64,000 bases of DNA from Candidatus Mycolicibacterium alkanivorans (GCF_022760805.1 NZ_JAIVFL010000001.1:2108001-2172000), one strand, 5' to 3'. Shown: positions 45,091-56,241, numbered from the stretch's first letter. Numbers and translations are program-made. Notes: a model not told the origin generated them from the letters alone.

Positions 45091-46157
45091 AAGTCCTTGT
45101 CGAGGCCGACGGCGGCTCGCGCGGCAACCCCGGCCCGGCCGGCTACGGGTGCGTGGTGTGGTCTGAAGACCACCGCACTGCCCTGGCCGAACACGGCCAC
45201 TTCATCGGCATCACCACCAACAACGTCGCCGAATACCGCGGTCTGATCGCCGGACTCGAGGAGGCGCGCAGGTTGGGTGCCAACGAGGTTGTGGTGTCGA
45301 TGGATTCGAAACTCGTCGTCGAGCAGATGAGCGGGCGGTGGAAGGTCAAGCATGCCGCCATGGCGGAGCTGCACCAGCAGGCCAGGGCGCTGGCGTCGAC
45401 CTTCGGCTCGGTGACCTTCCAGTGGATTCCGCGCGAGCACAACTCCTACGCCGACCGGTTGGCCAACGAGGCGATGGACGGCGCCGACACCGACCGGCGT
45501 TCGGCTGCCACCGACCCGCCCGCGGCCTGGACCGGCAACCGGGGCGCACCGACACGGCTGCTGCTGCTGCGCCACGGCCAGACCGAACTCTCCCGCGAGC
45601 GTCGCTACTCCGGGCGCGGCAACCCCGAGCTCACCGAGACCGGCCGACGTCAGGCCGACGCGGCTGCGCGCTATCTGGCCGAGCGGGGCGGAGTCGCGGC
45701 GGTGATCACCTCGCCCCTGCAACGGTCCTACGAGACCGCGGCCGCGGCGGCGAAGGCACTCGGGCTCGACGTCACCGTCGATGAGGACCTCATCGAGACC
45801 GACTTCGGCGCGTGGGAGGGCCTGACGTTCCTGGAGGCCGCCGAGCGCGACCCCGACGTGCACGGGCGCTGGCTGCGCGACACCAGCCTGCGGCCGCCGG
45901 GCGGGGAGAGCTTCGACGACGTGGCCGTGCGGGTCCGGCGCGCCCATGACCGCATCATCGCGGCCCATCCGGGCCAGACCGTGCTGGTGGTGTCCCATGT
46001 GACGCCGATCAAGACCCTGCTGCGGCTGGCGCTGGATGCGGGCGCCGGCATCCTGCACCGTCTGCACCTGGATCTGGCGTCGCTCAGCATCGCCGAGTTC
46101 TACCCGGACGGCGGCTCCTCGGTGCGGCTGGTCAACCAGACGTCGTACCTGGGTTGA
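45087..46157 (+). CDS. bifunctional RNase HI / alpha-ribazole phosphatase (Rv2228c-like)
   Basis: A 356-residue fusion. Residues 1-140 are RNase HI: VEADGGSRGNPGPAGYG, NNVAEYRGLIAGLEE and VVSMDSKLVVEQM provide the acidic triad, and NSYADRLANEAMD the last Asp. After a short linker, residues 157-356 are a histidine phosphatase: LLLLRHGQTELSRERRYSG with the catalytic His, LIETDFGAWEGL, and VLVVSHVTPIKTLL. The actinobacterial fusion joins R-loop removal with a CobC-like step of B12 synthesis. GTG 45087 overlaps the preceding stop. Confidence 0.9.
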   Translation: MKVLVEADGGSRGNPGPAGYGCVVWSEDHRTALAEHGHFIGITTNNVAEYRGLIAGLEEARRLGANEVVVSMDSKLVVEQMSGRWKVKHAAMAELHQQARALASTFGSVTFQWIPREHNSYADRLANEAMDGADTDRRSAATDPPAAWTGNRGAPTRLLLLRHGQTELSRERRYSGRGNPELTETGRRQADAAARYLAERGGVAAVITSPLQRSYETAAAAAKALGLDVTVDEDLIETDFGAWEGLTFLEAAERDPDVHGRWLRDTSLRPPGGESFDDVAVRVRRAHDRIIAAHPGQTVLVVSHVTPIKTLLRLALDAGAGILHRLHLDLASLSIAEFYPDGGSSVRLVNQTSYLG

Positions 46158-46161
46158 GGTC

Positions 46162-46321
46162 ATGGCTGATTCGCACGACCACTGGGAAGAGCACTACTCG
46201 GCCAAGCCGCGGGTGTGGAGCGGACGGGTCAACACACTGCTCGGTCGAACGCGACGCCGTGGGACCCGACGGCGAGCAGGCAACGCTGGTCGACAACGTG
46301 ATCGAGGTCCGGCGCAAGTAG
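46162..46321 (+). pseudogene. SAM methyltransferase gene collapsed by internal deletion
   Basis: ATG 46162 gives MADSHDHWEEHYSAKPRVWS, GRVNTLL, a typical N-terminus of a 200-residue class I methyltransferase. At about 46250 the frame changes and the rest reads ERDAVGPDGEQATLVDNVIE VRRK up to TAG 46319-46321, the usual C-terminus of the same family. The whole SAM-binding core is missing, so no active protein is possible. Confidence 0.7.
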
Positions 46322-46365
46322 CGGCACTTCGTCGCGGAACAGCTGCGCCAGGCAGTACGTTGTTC

Positions 46366-46785
<420 letters not shown>

Positions 46786-46786
<1 letters not shown>

Positions 46787-48321
46787 TAGTGGGCCTTGCG
46801 CACGCTGCGCTTCAGCGCGCTCAGCGCGTCGTCGAGCTGCTCGCGCGAGCGGTGCGCCAGGTCGTCCTCCTGCTGGTAGAGCAGCCCATAGGTGAACGTA
46901 TCCTCTCCGGCGGCATGCGCGGCCTCGGCCTGCTGGCTCAGGTGGGCGCGGCTGACCACGCTGTCCTGGTGATCGCCGAGAAGGGTCTGGATCACCTTGG
47001 CCCGCTCGGAGACCTTCGGCTCGCCCGTGGCGGCCGCGACGTAGCGAAGCCGCTTGGCGCCCTTGCGGATTCGGTGCAGCGCCTCGTCCTTGTGCTCCTC
47101 GACCGCCTGCTCGGCGGTCTTGGCGGCCTTGCGGACCCGTTTGTAGGCCGAGTCGATGCTCAGCGGTGCGTGTTCCTCACCCGGGGCCGGCTCGGGCGGC
47201 TCGGCGCTCACCAGGGCCTCCAGCGCGTCGAGCAGCCTGAAATAGCGCGGGGAGCGCATCGCGGCCAGCGAGCGCCGCAGCCCCGCCTGGTAGCGCCGGT
47301 TGGCCCCGTCGACCAGCCGCTCCCGCACCGGGCCCCGCACGAGTTCCGGAGGGAGCGAGTCCAGGGCGCGTTGATAGCGCTCGGCGAGTACCTCGGCGTC
47401 CCTGGCCGTCCCGAGCACACCCGCCAGCTGACGCAGCTCGTCGAGAATCCAGGCGTCGTCGGTCAACCCGAACGCGTCCTCGGAGGCCTGCAACAGGCTG
47501 CGGATCTTGCGGGTGATCACGCGCATCTGATGCACCGAGTCGTAGACGTCGGCGCGCACGGCGCGGTCCCACTCCACCAGCTCGGCCACCTGCTCGGCCA
47601 CGGCCCGGTGCACCGGGTCCGGGGGCGGTTCGGGGAGATCCTCCGGCGGCGCCAGGCCGTCGGCGAGCACCTTCGCCAGCTTCGAGCCGTGGCCCGCCGG
47701 TACCGCGCCGGCGTCGAGCAACCGGTTGCCCAGCCGCGCGAGCATCTCGTCGCCGCCCTCGACCTCGCCGTCGGCCAACTCCAGCTCCCACTCGTGCCAG
47801 CGCTGCTCGTCCCCGGCGCTGCCGTCGGCAGGGTTGATCGCCCAGGCGCTGACCTCGTCGTCGGAGAACTCGGCGAGGTCAGCGCCGTCGTCGGCGTAGA
47901 GCTTCACGACGTTGCGCGTGGTCGCGATGCGGGCCACCGGCGCCAACCCGCGGTCGCGCACGATCGCCAGCACGATGTCGACGAGCTCGGCGGGCACCTC
48001 GGCAGCGGCCGCGTCCGCGCCGTCATCCAGGGGCGCGTGGATCTCGGTCCGCGCGTCGGGCCCGGCAGGCAGTTTCAGATGCCAGCCTGCGTCGGCGCCG
48101 CCGGTCCGGCGCCGCAGCGTGATGCGGTGGCGCGCCAGGTCCTGTCCGGGTGTGTCGAAGTACACCGCGTCCAGCGACTGTGGCGAAATCCTCTCGACCC
48201 GCGCCACGAAGGAGATCCCCTCGAACGACGGGAACACCGTGCTACCCGGAACGTCGAACTTCCGCTCGACCTCGACGAAGCGGGTACCGCCCGCGGATTT
48301 CGACCTCATCTCCACCCTCAC
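46786..48321 (-). CDS. CYTH-CHAD domain protein (Rv2226-like)
   Basis: A 511-residue protein. The N-terminal CYTH domain has the ExExK motif (FVEVERKFDV near residue 17) and DAVYFDTPGQDLARHRITLR; these tunnel folds act on triphosphates. The C-terminal CHAD domain (about 235-511) is a helical bundle with conserved His and basic residues, VHQMRVITRKIRSLLQASED and LHRIRKGAKRLRYVAAATGE, which binds polyphosphate. GTG 48321 is used; GTG 48315 and ATG 48309 are alternatives. Confidence 0.85.
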
Positions 48322-48494
48322 TCACGATCGACCGGCCGACATGCGACCGCCGCACAGCGTGTCACATCCAAGTGAACACGACGCACCCGTCCCCGCACGT
48401 CGGCGGCCTTGCGAGGTGACGTTGCCGGAAATGAATTTGCGGCGCGCCACAGCCGTGCGTGCGGCTTTGGGCCCGCAACTCTTAGAATCCGCTT

Positions 48495-50366
48495 ATGCGT
48501 CCCGGACCGAACGGCACCCCTGGGCGAGGTAACCGGTTGAAATTGGAGGACTACCTCGACGATGCGGGCAACATCGCGCTGCCGCCAGACGTCACCATCA
48601 CGTCGTTCCTCGATCACAACATCGCCCAGTTCGGCGACACCGCGTCCTACCGCTACATCGATTTCGAGCACGACCCGTCAGGGCGACCGATCGAACTCAC
48701 CTGGGACGAGTTGGGCGTCAGGTTGCGGGCGGTCGGTGCCCGGCTGCAGCAGGTGACCCAGCCCGGCGAACGGGTGGCGATCCTGGCGCCACAGGGCGTC
48801 GACTACGTGGTCGGCTTCTTCGCCGCCGTCCAGGCCGGAAACATCGCGGTACCGCTTTTTGCTCCGGAGCTGCCCGGCCACGCCGAGCGGCTGGACGCCG
48901 TGCTGGCTGACGCCACCCCTACAGTGGTGCTCACGACGTCGGCGGGCGCCGAGGCCGTGCAGACGTTCCTGCGCAAGCTTCCGCGCGGCCGCCGGCCCCG
49001 AGTCATCGCGATCGACGCCGTTCCGGACTCGGTGGGTGACACGTTCGTCCCCGCTGCGCTCGAGAGCGACGGCATCGCCTACCTGCAGTACACGTCGGGC
49101 TCCACCCGTACCCCTGCCGGTGTGGAGATCACCCACCGGGCGGTGTGCACCAACGTCGTCCAGATGATCATCTCGGTGGGCCTGGACTGGGACATCGCCA
49201 GCATCAGCTGGCTTCCGCTGTTCCACGACATGGGCCTGCTGATGATCATGTTCCCCGCCCTGTGCGGCGGTCATCTCACGCTGATGTCGCCGACGGCGTT
49301 CGTGCGCAGGCCGCACCGCTGGATCAAGGAACTGGCCGTCGAGGCCAAGCGCGGGCGCACGTTCGCCGCCGCCCCGAACTTCGCGTTCGAACTCGCCGCC
49401 GACCGTGGCCTGCCGCCCCAGGGCGAGGACCTCGATCTGAGCAACGTCGCCGGCCTGATCAATGGCTCCGAGCCGGTGAACGTCCACTCGATCGACAAGT
49501 TCAACGCCGCCTTCGCCCCGTATGGGCTGCCGCCCGAGGCGATCAAACCGTCCTACGGCATGGCCGAGGCCACCCTGTTCGTCTCGACGATCGGCCCCGA
49601 GAACCGGGCCGGTGCGGTCTACCTGGACCGGACCGAGCTCGGCCTCGGACGCGCCGTGCGGGTCGCCCCGGATTCACCCAACGCGGTGCCGGAGGTGTCG
49701 TGCGGGCGGATCGCGCGCAGCCAGTGGGCGGTGATCGTCGACCCGGGCACGGAAGCCGAACTGCCCGACGGCCGCGTCGGCGAGATCTGGCTGCACGGCG
49801 ACAACATCGGCCGCGGCTACTGGGGCCGCGAGCGCGAAACCGAGCTGGCCTTCCACAACAAGCTGCAGGTGCGGCTGGACCAGGGCGGCCACGCAGAGGG
49901 CGTCCCCGTCAACGCCACCTGGTTCCGCACCGGTGACATGGGCGTCTACCTCGACGGCGAGATCTACATCACCGGCCGGATGAAGGACCTGGTGATCATC
50001 GACGGCCGCAACCACTACCCGCAGGACATCGAGGCCACCGCGGCCGACGCGTCGAAGTCGGTGCGCAGCGGATTCGTCGCGGCCTTCTCGGTGCCCGCCG
50101 GGGAACTGCCGTGCTCGGCCGGTTCGTCGGACACCGGGGCGGGGGAGCGGCTGGTCATCGTCGCCGAGCGCGGACCGGGTGCTGGCAAGGCCGAACCGGG
50201 GCCGATCATCGACGCGATCCGCGCCGCGGTGTCGCGCCATCACGCGCTGCCGGTCGCCGACGTGCGACTGGTCGCCGCGGGCGCCATTCCCCGGACCACA
50301 AGCGGCAAGCTGGCCCGGCGGGCCTGCCGGGCCGAGTACCTGGCGGGCGTTCTCGGGCAGCGTTAG
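48495..50366 (+). CDS. fatty-acyl-AMP ligase (FadD family, FAAL)
   Basis: A 623-residue adenylating enzyme. The ATP loop is LQYTSGSTRTPAGVEITHRA near residue 198; WLPLFHDMGLLMIMFPALCG and PSYGMAEATLFVST are typical of FAALs, as is YITGRMKDLVIIDGRNHYPQ. FAALs hand acyl-AMP to polyketide synthases or carrier proteins and not to CoA. No PKS or carrier gene adjoins it. In M. tuberculosis panB and the CYTH-CHAD gene are, as I recall, direct neighbours, so this gene is an insertion or was lost there. Confidence 0.85.
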   Translation: MRPGPNGTPGRGNRLKLEDYLDDAGNIALPPDVTITSFLDHNIAQFGDTASYRYIDFEHDPSGRPIELTWDELGVRLRAVGARLQQVTQPGERVAILAPQGVDYVVGFFAAVQAGNIAVPLFAPELPGHAERLDAVLADATPTVVLTTSAGAEAVQTFLRKLPRGRRPRVIAIDAVPDSVGDTFVPAALESDGIAYLQYTSGSTRTPAGVEITHRAVCTNVVQMIISVGLDWDIASISWLPLFHDMGLLMIMFPALCGGHLTLMSPTAFVRRPHRWIKELAVEAKRGRTFAAAPNFAFELAADRGLPPQGEDLDLSNVAGLINGSEPVNVHSIDKFNAAFAPYGLPPEAIKPSYGMAEATLFVSTIGPENRAGAVYLDRTELGLGRAVRVAPDSPNAVPEVSCGRIARSQWAVIVDPGTEAELPDGRVGEIWLHGDNIGRGYWGRERETELAFHNKLQVRLDQGGHAEGVPVNATWFRTGDMGVYLDGEIYITGRMKDLVIIDGRNHYPQDIEATAADASKSVRSGFVAAFSVPAGELPCSAGSSDTGAGERLVIVAERGPGAGKAEPGPIIDAIRAAVSRHHALPVADVRLVAAGAIPRTTSGKLARRACRAEYLAGVLGQR

Positions 50367-50474
50367 ATCGCCCCAAACCGAACCGAGCACGATTCGAAAA
50401 GCACGCGGGGGCGCGCCCGATGCCGACGGCGTTCTCCGGGGTCCGGGTGCGGGCCGACTCGCGGCGGCGGTGCG

Positions 50475-51317
50475 CTAGAAGCTGTGCTCTTCGGCGGGGA
50501 ACGCGCCGGTGGCCACTTCTTCAGCGTATTGAATTGCCGCGCGGCGCAATTCAGCGCCCACATCGCCGAAACGCTTGACGAACTTGGCGGTCTTGCCGGT
50601 TGTAAGCCCGGCCATGTCCTGCCAGACGAGTACCTGGGCGTCGCAGTTGGGCCCTGCGCCGATACCGACCGTCGGGATGGTCAGCTTGCCGGTGATCTGG
50701 GTGGCCAGCTCGGCGGGGACCATCTCCATCACCACCGCGAACGCTCCCGCTTCCTGGACCGCGATCGCGTCGTGGATGGTCTGCTCGGCAGCGTCGCCGC
50801 GGCCCTGCACGCGGAAACCGCCCAGTCCATTGACGCTCTGCGGGGTGAAGCCGATGTGGGCCATCACCGGGATACCGGCGGCGGTCAGAGTCGCGATCTG
50901 GTCGGCCACCCGCTCGCCGCCCTCGAGCTTGACCGCATGCGCGCCGGCTTCCTTGAGGAAGCGGGTCGCGGTCGCCAGTGCCTGCGCGGGGCTGGATTCG
51001 TAGCTGCCGAACGGCAGATCGGCCACCACCAGCGCGTGCTCGGCACCGCGCACCACGCCCCGGACCAACGGAATCAGTTCGTCGGCCGAGATCGGCACCG
51101 TGGTGTCGTACCCGTAGACCACGTTGGCCGCGGAATCGCCGACCAGCAGAACCGGGATGCCTGCCTCGTCGAAGGCACGCGCCGTCGAGTAGTCGTAGAC
51201 CGTGAGCATCGCCCACTTGTGGCCTTCGGACTTCCACTTCAGAAGGTGACGGGTGCGCACCTTGGTGCGGGCAACCGCGGGCATGCCACAGCCGCCGTAG
51301 ACAGTCTGCTCAGACAT
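50475..51317 (-). CDS. panB: ketopantoate hydroxymethyltransferase PanB
   Basis: A 280-residue TIM-barrel enzyme of pantothenate synthesis. Mg-binding and active-site motifs are [47 protein letters not shown] and [20 protein letters not shown]; catalytic Glu lies in [18 protein letters not shown] 51317 (MSEQTVYGG) is the usual mycobacterial start; a longer frame upstream is not needed. It converges on the FAAL gene. Confidence 0.93.
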   Translation of the reverse strand: MSEQTVYGGCGMPAVARTKVRTRHLLKWKSEGHKWAMLTVYDYSTARAFDEAGIPVLLVGDSAANVVYGYDTTVPISADELIPLVRGVVRGAEHALVVADLPFGSYESSPAQALATATRFLKEAGAHAVKLEGGERVADQIATLTAAGIPVMAHIGFTPQSVNGLGGFRVQGRGDAAEQTIHDAIAVQEAGAFAVVMEMVPAELATQITGKLTIPTVGIGAGPNCDAQVLVWQDMAGLTTGKTAKFVKRFGDVGAELRRAAIQYAEEVATGAFPAEEHSF

Positions 51318-51564
51318 CGTTGTCCCCAGTGATCGTCGTGATCGATCCTCGTGGCCCATCCGGGTCCCCGGGTTCGCGTGACCCCCTCAGTCTGCCACCG
51401 GGATATGGCGAAAACGAAGATCGAACACCGTCGACTTGCTCACATCAGGGCGCTGCGCCCGACGCCGACGGACGTGCGATTCCGGCTCGGCCCATATCTG
51501 GCGGACACTCCCTCGGCGGGTCGGTGCGGGAGGCAACCCCGCAGAGCATGGCAGCATGTTTGCC

Positions 51565-53109
51565 ATGAGGCAGTACCCGCATCCGCGCGTCGTCCGCACC
51601 GCTGCGGTGCTTTCCGCGGTAGCCGCACTCGTCGCGAGTGCCGGCTGCAGCACCATGGTGTCCGGAAAGGCTGTCATCGCCGAGCCCCAGATCGGGGAGC
51701 CGGTGGCGTGGGGACCGTGCCGGACTGCCGGTGGCGGCGGCGGCAACGCGCTGCCCATCCCGGCGGGCGCGCTGTGCGGCAAGATCGCCGTCCCGGTCGA
51801 CTACTCCAAGCCCGACGGTACGATCGCCGGCCTGGCGCTGATCCGGTTCCCCGCCACCGGCGACAAGGTCGGCTCGCTGATCCTCAACCCCGGCGGACCG
51901 GGGGAGTCCGGTGTCGAGGCGGCGGCCAGCATCGTCGAGAACCTGCCGAGCGAGGTGCGCCAGAAGTTCGACCTGGTCGGCTTCGACCCGCGCGGTGTCG
52001 GTGCCTCCACACCCGCCCTGTGGTGCAACTCCGACGCCGACAACGACGCTATCCGGGCCGACCCGCAGGTCGACTACAGCCCCAAGGGCGTCGAGCACAT
52101 CGAGAACCAGACCAAAGCCTTCGTCCAGCGCTGCGTCGACAAGATGGGCAAGGACTTCCTGGCCAACATCGGCACCGCCAGCGTCGTCAAGGACCTCGAC
52201 GCGCTGCGCGCCGCGGTAGGTGACGACAAGCTGACCTTCCTCGGCTACTCCTACGGCACCCGGATCGGATCGGAGTATGCCGAGGCTTATCCGGGCAAAG
52301 TGCGCGCGATGATTCTGGACGGCGCCGTCGACCCCAACGCCGACCCGATCCGGGCCGACATTGACCAGGCCGCCGCGTTCCAGCAGGCGTTCAACGACTA
52401 CGCGGTGGACTGCGCCAAGGACCCGACCTGTCCGCTGGGCACCGACCCGGCCAAGGCCGTCGCGGTCTACCGCAGCATGGTCGACCCACTGGTCGACAAG
52501 CCCCTGCCGACCGCCGACCCGCGTGGACTGGGTTACAGCGACGCGATCATCGGCACGATCATGGCGCTGTACTCGCCGAACCTGTGGCGCCACCTGACCC
52601 AGGGGCTGACCGAGTTGTCCAGGGGGCGCGGCGACACCATGCTGGCGCTGGCCGACATGTACATGCGCCGCGACCCGCAGGGCCACTACACCAACGCCAC
52701 CGACGCCCGGATCGCGGTGAACTGCGTGGACCAGCCACCGATCACCGACCGCGACAAGGTGATCGAGGAAGACCGCAAGATGCGTGAGGTCGCGCCGTTC
52801 CTGAGCTATGGCGAGTTCACCGGCCACGCGCCGCTGAGCACGTGCGCGTTCTGGCCGGTTCCGGCGACCAGTACGCCCCACTCCGCCTCGGCGCCCGGGC
52901 TGCCGCCGGTGCTCGTGGTGTCCACGACCAACGACCCCGCCACGCCCTATCAGGCGGGGGTGGACCTGGCCAAGCAACTCGGTGGAGCGTTGCTGACGTT
53001 CAACGGAACTCAGCACACCGTGGTGTTCCAAGGCAACACCTGTGTGGACAACTACGCGGCGGCCTATCTCGTCGACCTGAAACTGCCCCCGCCCGGCGCT
53101 ACCTGCTGA
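51565..53109 (+). CDS. Hip1/CaeA-like lipoprotein serine hydrolase (Rv2224c-like)
   Basis: A 514-residue exported alpha/beta hydrolase. The leader VVRTAAVLSAVAALVASAGC ends in a lipobox (ASAGC). LILNPGGPGESG forms the oxyanion region, nucleophile Ser is in LTFLGYSYGTRIGSEYA, Asp in VSTTNDPATPYQAG, and His in FNGTQHTVVFQ. This is the tripeptidyl-peptidase-like family of Hip1 (CaeA), a cell-envelope protease. ATG 51565 gives the shortest complete leader; an in-frame ATG lies at 51556. A paralogue follows. Confidence 0.88.
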   Translation: MRQYPHPRVVRTAAVLSAVAALVASAGCSTMVSGKAVIAEPQIGEPVAWGPCRTAGGGGGNALPIPAGALCGKIAVPVDYSKPDGTIAGLALIRFPATGDKVGSLILNPGGPGESGVEAAASIVENLPSEVRQKFDLVGFDPRGVGASTPALWCNSDADNDAIRADPQVDYSPKGVEHIENQTKAFVQRCVDKMGKDFLANIGTASVVKDLDALRAAVGDDKLTFLGYSYGTRIGSEYAEAYPGKVRAMILDGAVDPNADPIRADIDQAAAFQQAFNDYAVDCAKDPTCPLGTDPAKAVAVYRSMVDPLVDKPLPTADPRGLGYSDAIIGTIMALYSPNLWRHLTQGLTELSRGRGDTMLALADMYMRRDPQGHYTNATDARIAVNCVDQPPITDRDKVIEEDRKMREVAPFLSYGEFTGHAPLSTCAFWPVPATSTPHSASAPGLPPVLVVSTTNDPATPYQAGVDLAKQLGGALLTFNGTQHTVVFQGNTCVDNYAAAYLVDLKLPPPGATC

Positions 53110-53232
53110 ACGCCGATCACGGCCGAACACAAGGGAATTACGATCGCGTCAGTCGTTTGTTACTGATGTCGCGCGGTTCTGAGATCGACGCGTTACCCCT
53201 CGGCGTCACGACGTAGGCACCGCCGTGCGACG

Positions 53233-54762
53233 ATGACAGCCATGGGACGCACGAGTCGAATCGGCTCGGCTCTGCTCCTCTGCGCCGCGTTGACCACCGG
53301 TGTCACGGCCGCACCGGTCGCTGCCACCGAACCAGGAACCGGTCAGGCGACGGTGCCGCAGGTCGCGTGGGGAAGTTGTGCGCGGTTCATCGGCGACGCA
53401 TCCAACGACATTCCCACCGCCCAGTGCACCAGCGTTCCAGTCCCGATCGACGACGCCAATCCTGCTGGGGCGCAAGCACAATTGGCCGTCATCAAGATTC
53501 CGGCCAGCGGCCAGCGCATCGGTGCCCTGTTCGTCAACCCCGGCGGCCCGGGAGCGTCCGCCGTCGACGCGGTGGCCGGGATGGCGTACGCGCTGGCCGG
53601 CAGTCCGATCAACGAGCACTTCGACCTCGTCGGCTTCGACCCGCGCGGCGTCGGCTACTCCACTCCCGAGGCGCGCTGCCGCAGCGACGCGGAGTTCGAC
53701 GCGTGGCGGCGCAACCCGATGGTCGACTACAGCTCCGCCGGAATCGCCGCGATCGAGCAGATGTACCGCAACCTCGCCAAGGAATGCGCCGAGAAGCTGG
53801 GCACCGATTTCCTGGCCGGTGTCGGAACCGCCTCTGCCGCAAAGGATATGGACACGATTCGTCGGGTGCTCGGCGACGACAAACTCAACTACCTGGGCTT
53901 CAGCTACGGCACCCAACTGGGCACCGAGTATGTCGACCGCTTCCCCGACCGGGTCCGCGCCATGGTCCTCGACGGTGCCGTCGACCCCGCCGAGGACACC
54001 GTCGACTCGATCATCCAGCAGATGGCCGGCTTCCAGACGGCGTTCGACGACTACGCCGCCGACTGCGCCAAGTCGGCCGGCTGCCCGCTGGGAACCGATC
54101 CCGCGCAATGGGTCAACCGGTACCACCGGCTCGTCGACCCGCTGGTCGCCAGGCCGGGACCGACGTCGGATCCGCGCGGGTTGAGCTACCAGGACGCGAT
54201 CACCGGAACGTTCAACGCCCTCTACACCCCGCAGTACTGGAAGTTCCTCACCAGCGGTCTGCTCGGGTTGCAGCGGCAGAACGACGCCGGCGACCTGCTG
54301 ATGCTCGCCGACGAGTACCAGGGACGCGACCCGTACGGTCACTACGACAGCGGCCAGGACGCCTCCAACGCCGTCCGCTGTGTCGACATCCAGACGCCCA
54401 CCGACCCGGCGGTGTGGGCCGACCTCGACAAGCGTACCCGCGAACTAGCGCCCTTCCAGGCCTACGGCCAGTTCACCGGAATGGCGCCGCGCGACATCTG
54501 CGCATTCTGGCCGGTGCCTGCCGAGTCCAGCCCGCACCCGGCGTCGCCGGCGCCGCCGGGCAGCGTGGTCGTGGTCTCGACGACACACGACCCGGCCACC
54601 CCGTACGAGTCCGGGGTGAACCTCGCCCGCCAGCTCGGGGCCGCACTGGTCACCTATGACGGCACGCAGCACACCGCGGTGTTCAACGGCGACGAGTGCA
54701 TCGACTCGGCGATCGTGCGGTACTTCGTCGACCAGGTGGTGCCGGAGAACCTGCACTGCTGA
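53233..54762 (+). CDS. Hip1-like secreted serine hydrolase, paralogue (Rv2223c-like)
   Basis: A 509-residue paralogue of the gene before it. The signal peptide (RIGSALLLCAALTTGVTAA, cleavage near PVAA) has no lipobox, so the protein is secreted instead of anchored. GALFVNPGGPGASA, nucleophile in LNYLGFSYGTQLGTEYV, Asp in VSTTHDPATPYESG and His in YDGTQHTAVFNG are intact. ATG 53242 is an alternative start. The pair probably arose by tandem duplication before mycobacteria diversified, since both occur in M. tuberculosis. Confidence 0.87.
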   Translation: MTAMGRTSRIGSALLLCAALTTGVTAAPVAATEPGTGQATVPQVAWGSCARFIGDASNDIPTAQCTSVPVPIDDANPAGAQAQLAVIKIPASGQRIGALFVNPGGPGASAVDAVAGMAYALAGSPINEHFDLVGFDPRGVGYSTPEARCRSDAEFDAWRRNPMVDYSSAGIAAIEQMYRNLAKECAEKLGTDFLAGVGTASAAKDMDTIRRVLGDDKLNYLGFSYGTQLGTEYVDRFPDRVRAMVLDGAVDPAEDTVDSIIQQMAGFQTAFDDYAADCAKSAGCPLGTDPAQWVNRYHRLVDPLVARPGPTSDPRGLSYQDAITGTFNALYTPQYWKFLTSGLLGLQRQNDAGDLLMLADEYQGRDPYGHYDSGQDASNAVRCVDIQTPTDPAVWADLDKRTRELAPFQAYGQFTGMAPRDICAFWPVPAESSPHPASPAPPGSVVVVSTTHDPATPYESGVNLARQLGAALVTYDGTQHTAVFNGDECIDSAIVRYFVDQVVPENLHC

Positions 54763-54898
54763 GGTACCGGTTGTCGGCGTGCCCGGCGCGCTTGGTACCA
54801 CCGGTGATGCCACCCGCCCCGGCGAACCGTAACGAGCCCCCGAAACACATACATCGCCGCGTAACACTGAATTAACACGCGGTGCATACGCTCGCGTC

Positions 54899-56239
54899 AT
54901 GGACCGCCAGAAGGAATTCGTGCTGCGCACGCTGGAGGAACGGGACATCCGATTCGTCCGGCTGTGGTTCACCGACGTGCTCGGGTTCCTCAAGTCGGTC
55001 GCGATCGCGCCCGCCGAACTCGAGGGCGCCTTCGAGGAGGGCATCGGCTTCGACGGCTCCTCGATCGAGGGCTTCGCCCGCGTCTTCGAGTCCGACACCA
55101 TCGCCCGGCCGGACCCGTCCACCTTCCAGGTGCTGCCATGGACCACCAGCGGCGGCCAGCATCACTCGGCGAGGATGTTCTGCGACATCACCATGCCCGA
55201 CGGCTCGCCGTCGTGGGCAGACAGCCGCCACGTGCTGCGCCGCCAACTGGCCAAGGCCAGCGATCTCGGCTTCTCGTGCTACGTGCACCCGGAGATCGAG
55301 TTCTTCCTGCTCGAGCCCGGACCGTACGACGGCTCGGTGCCGGTCCCTGCCGACAACGGCGGCTACTTCGACCAGGCCGTCCACGACTCCGCGCCCGATT
55401 TCCGCCGCCACGCCATCGACGCACTGGAGCAGATGGGCATCTCGGTGGAGTTCAGCCACCACGAAGGCGCCCCCGGCCAGCAGGAGATCGACCTGCGCTA
55501 CGCCGACGCGCTGTCGATGGCCGACAACGTGATGACGTTCCGCTACGTCGTCAAGGAGGTCGCGCTCGGCGAGGGTGCGCGGGCGTCGTTCATGCCCAAG
55601 CCGTTCGCCGAATACCCCGGCTCGGCCATGCACACCCACATGAGCCTGTTCGAGGGGGAGAACAACGCTTTCCACAGCCCTGATGACCCGCTGCAGCTCT
55701 CGGACGTCGCCAAGTCATTCATCGCCGGCATCCTCGAGCACGCCAGCGAGATCAGTGCGATCACCAACCAGTGGGTGAACTCCTACAAGCGGCTGGTGCA
55801 CGGCGGCGAGGCGCCGACGGCGGCGTCCTGGGGAGCGGCCAACCGCTCGGCGCTGGTGCGGGTGCCGATGTATACCCCGCGCAAGGCGTCCTCGCGTCGC
55901 ATCGAGGTGCGCAGCCCCGACTCGGCGTGCAATCCGTACCTGACCTTCGCGGTGCTGCTGGCCGCCGGGTTGCGCGGCATCGAGAAGAACTATGTGCTGG
56001 GCCCACAGGCCGAAGACGACGTGTGGATGCTGACGCCCGAGGAGCGCCGCGCGATGGGATACCGCGAGTTGCCGTCGAGCCTGGGCATCGCGCTGTCGGA
56101 GATGGAGAACTCCGAACTGGTCGCCGAGGCGCTCGGCGAGCACGTCTTCGACTACTTCCTGCGCAACAAGCGCAAGGAGTGGGCGGACTACCGCAGCAAC
56201 GTCACGCCCTTCGAGCTGAAGGCTTATCTGTCGCTGTAG
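54899..56239 (+). CDS. glnA2: glutamine synthetase GlnA2
   Basis: A 446-residue glutamine synthetase-fold ligase. [19 protein letters not shown] and [19 protein letters not shown] hold substrate and metal ligands; [20 protein letters not shown] is the C-terminal signature. At the place where GlnA1 has the adenylylated Tyr (DLYELPPEE) this protein has [10 protein letters not shown], so it should escape GlnE control. The mycobacterial GlnA2 class is not essential for glutamine supply. ATG 54899 has no clear ribosome site. Confidence 0.9.
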   Translation: MDRQKEFVLRTLEERDIRFVRLWFTDVLGFLKSVAIAPAELEGAFEEGIGFDGSSIEGFARVFESDTIARPDPSTFQVLPWTTSGGQHHSARMFCDITMPDGSPSWADSRHVLRRQLAKASDLGFSCYVHPEIEFFLLEPGPYDGSVPVPADNGGYFDQAVHDSAPDFRRHAIDALEQMGISVEFSHHEGAPGQQEIDLRYADALSMADNVMTFRYVVKEVALGEGARASFMPKPFAEYPGSAMHTHMSLFEGENNAFHSPDDPLQLSDVAKSFIAGILEHASEISAITNQWVNSYKRLVHGGEAPTAASWGAANRSALVRVPMYTPRKASSRRIEVRSPDSACNPYLTFAVLLAAGLRGIEKNYVLGPQAEDDVWMLTPEERRAMGYRELPSSLGIALSEMENSELVAEALGEHVFDYFLRNKRKEWADYRSNVTPFELKAYLSL

Positions 56240-56241
56240 GC

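Noticed and set aside
51348..51560. Frame MAKTKIEHRRLAHIRALRP upstream of the Hip1-like gene
   Set aside because: No ribosome site, no recognisable domain, and it runs out of frame into the hydrolase gene; probably the 5' promoter region.
54829..54876. GlnR site before glnA2
   Set aside because: GTAAC at 54861 and TTAAC at 54872 keep the 6-nt spacing, but the other two boxes are missing or out of phase, so it is too weak to annotate.
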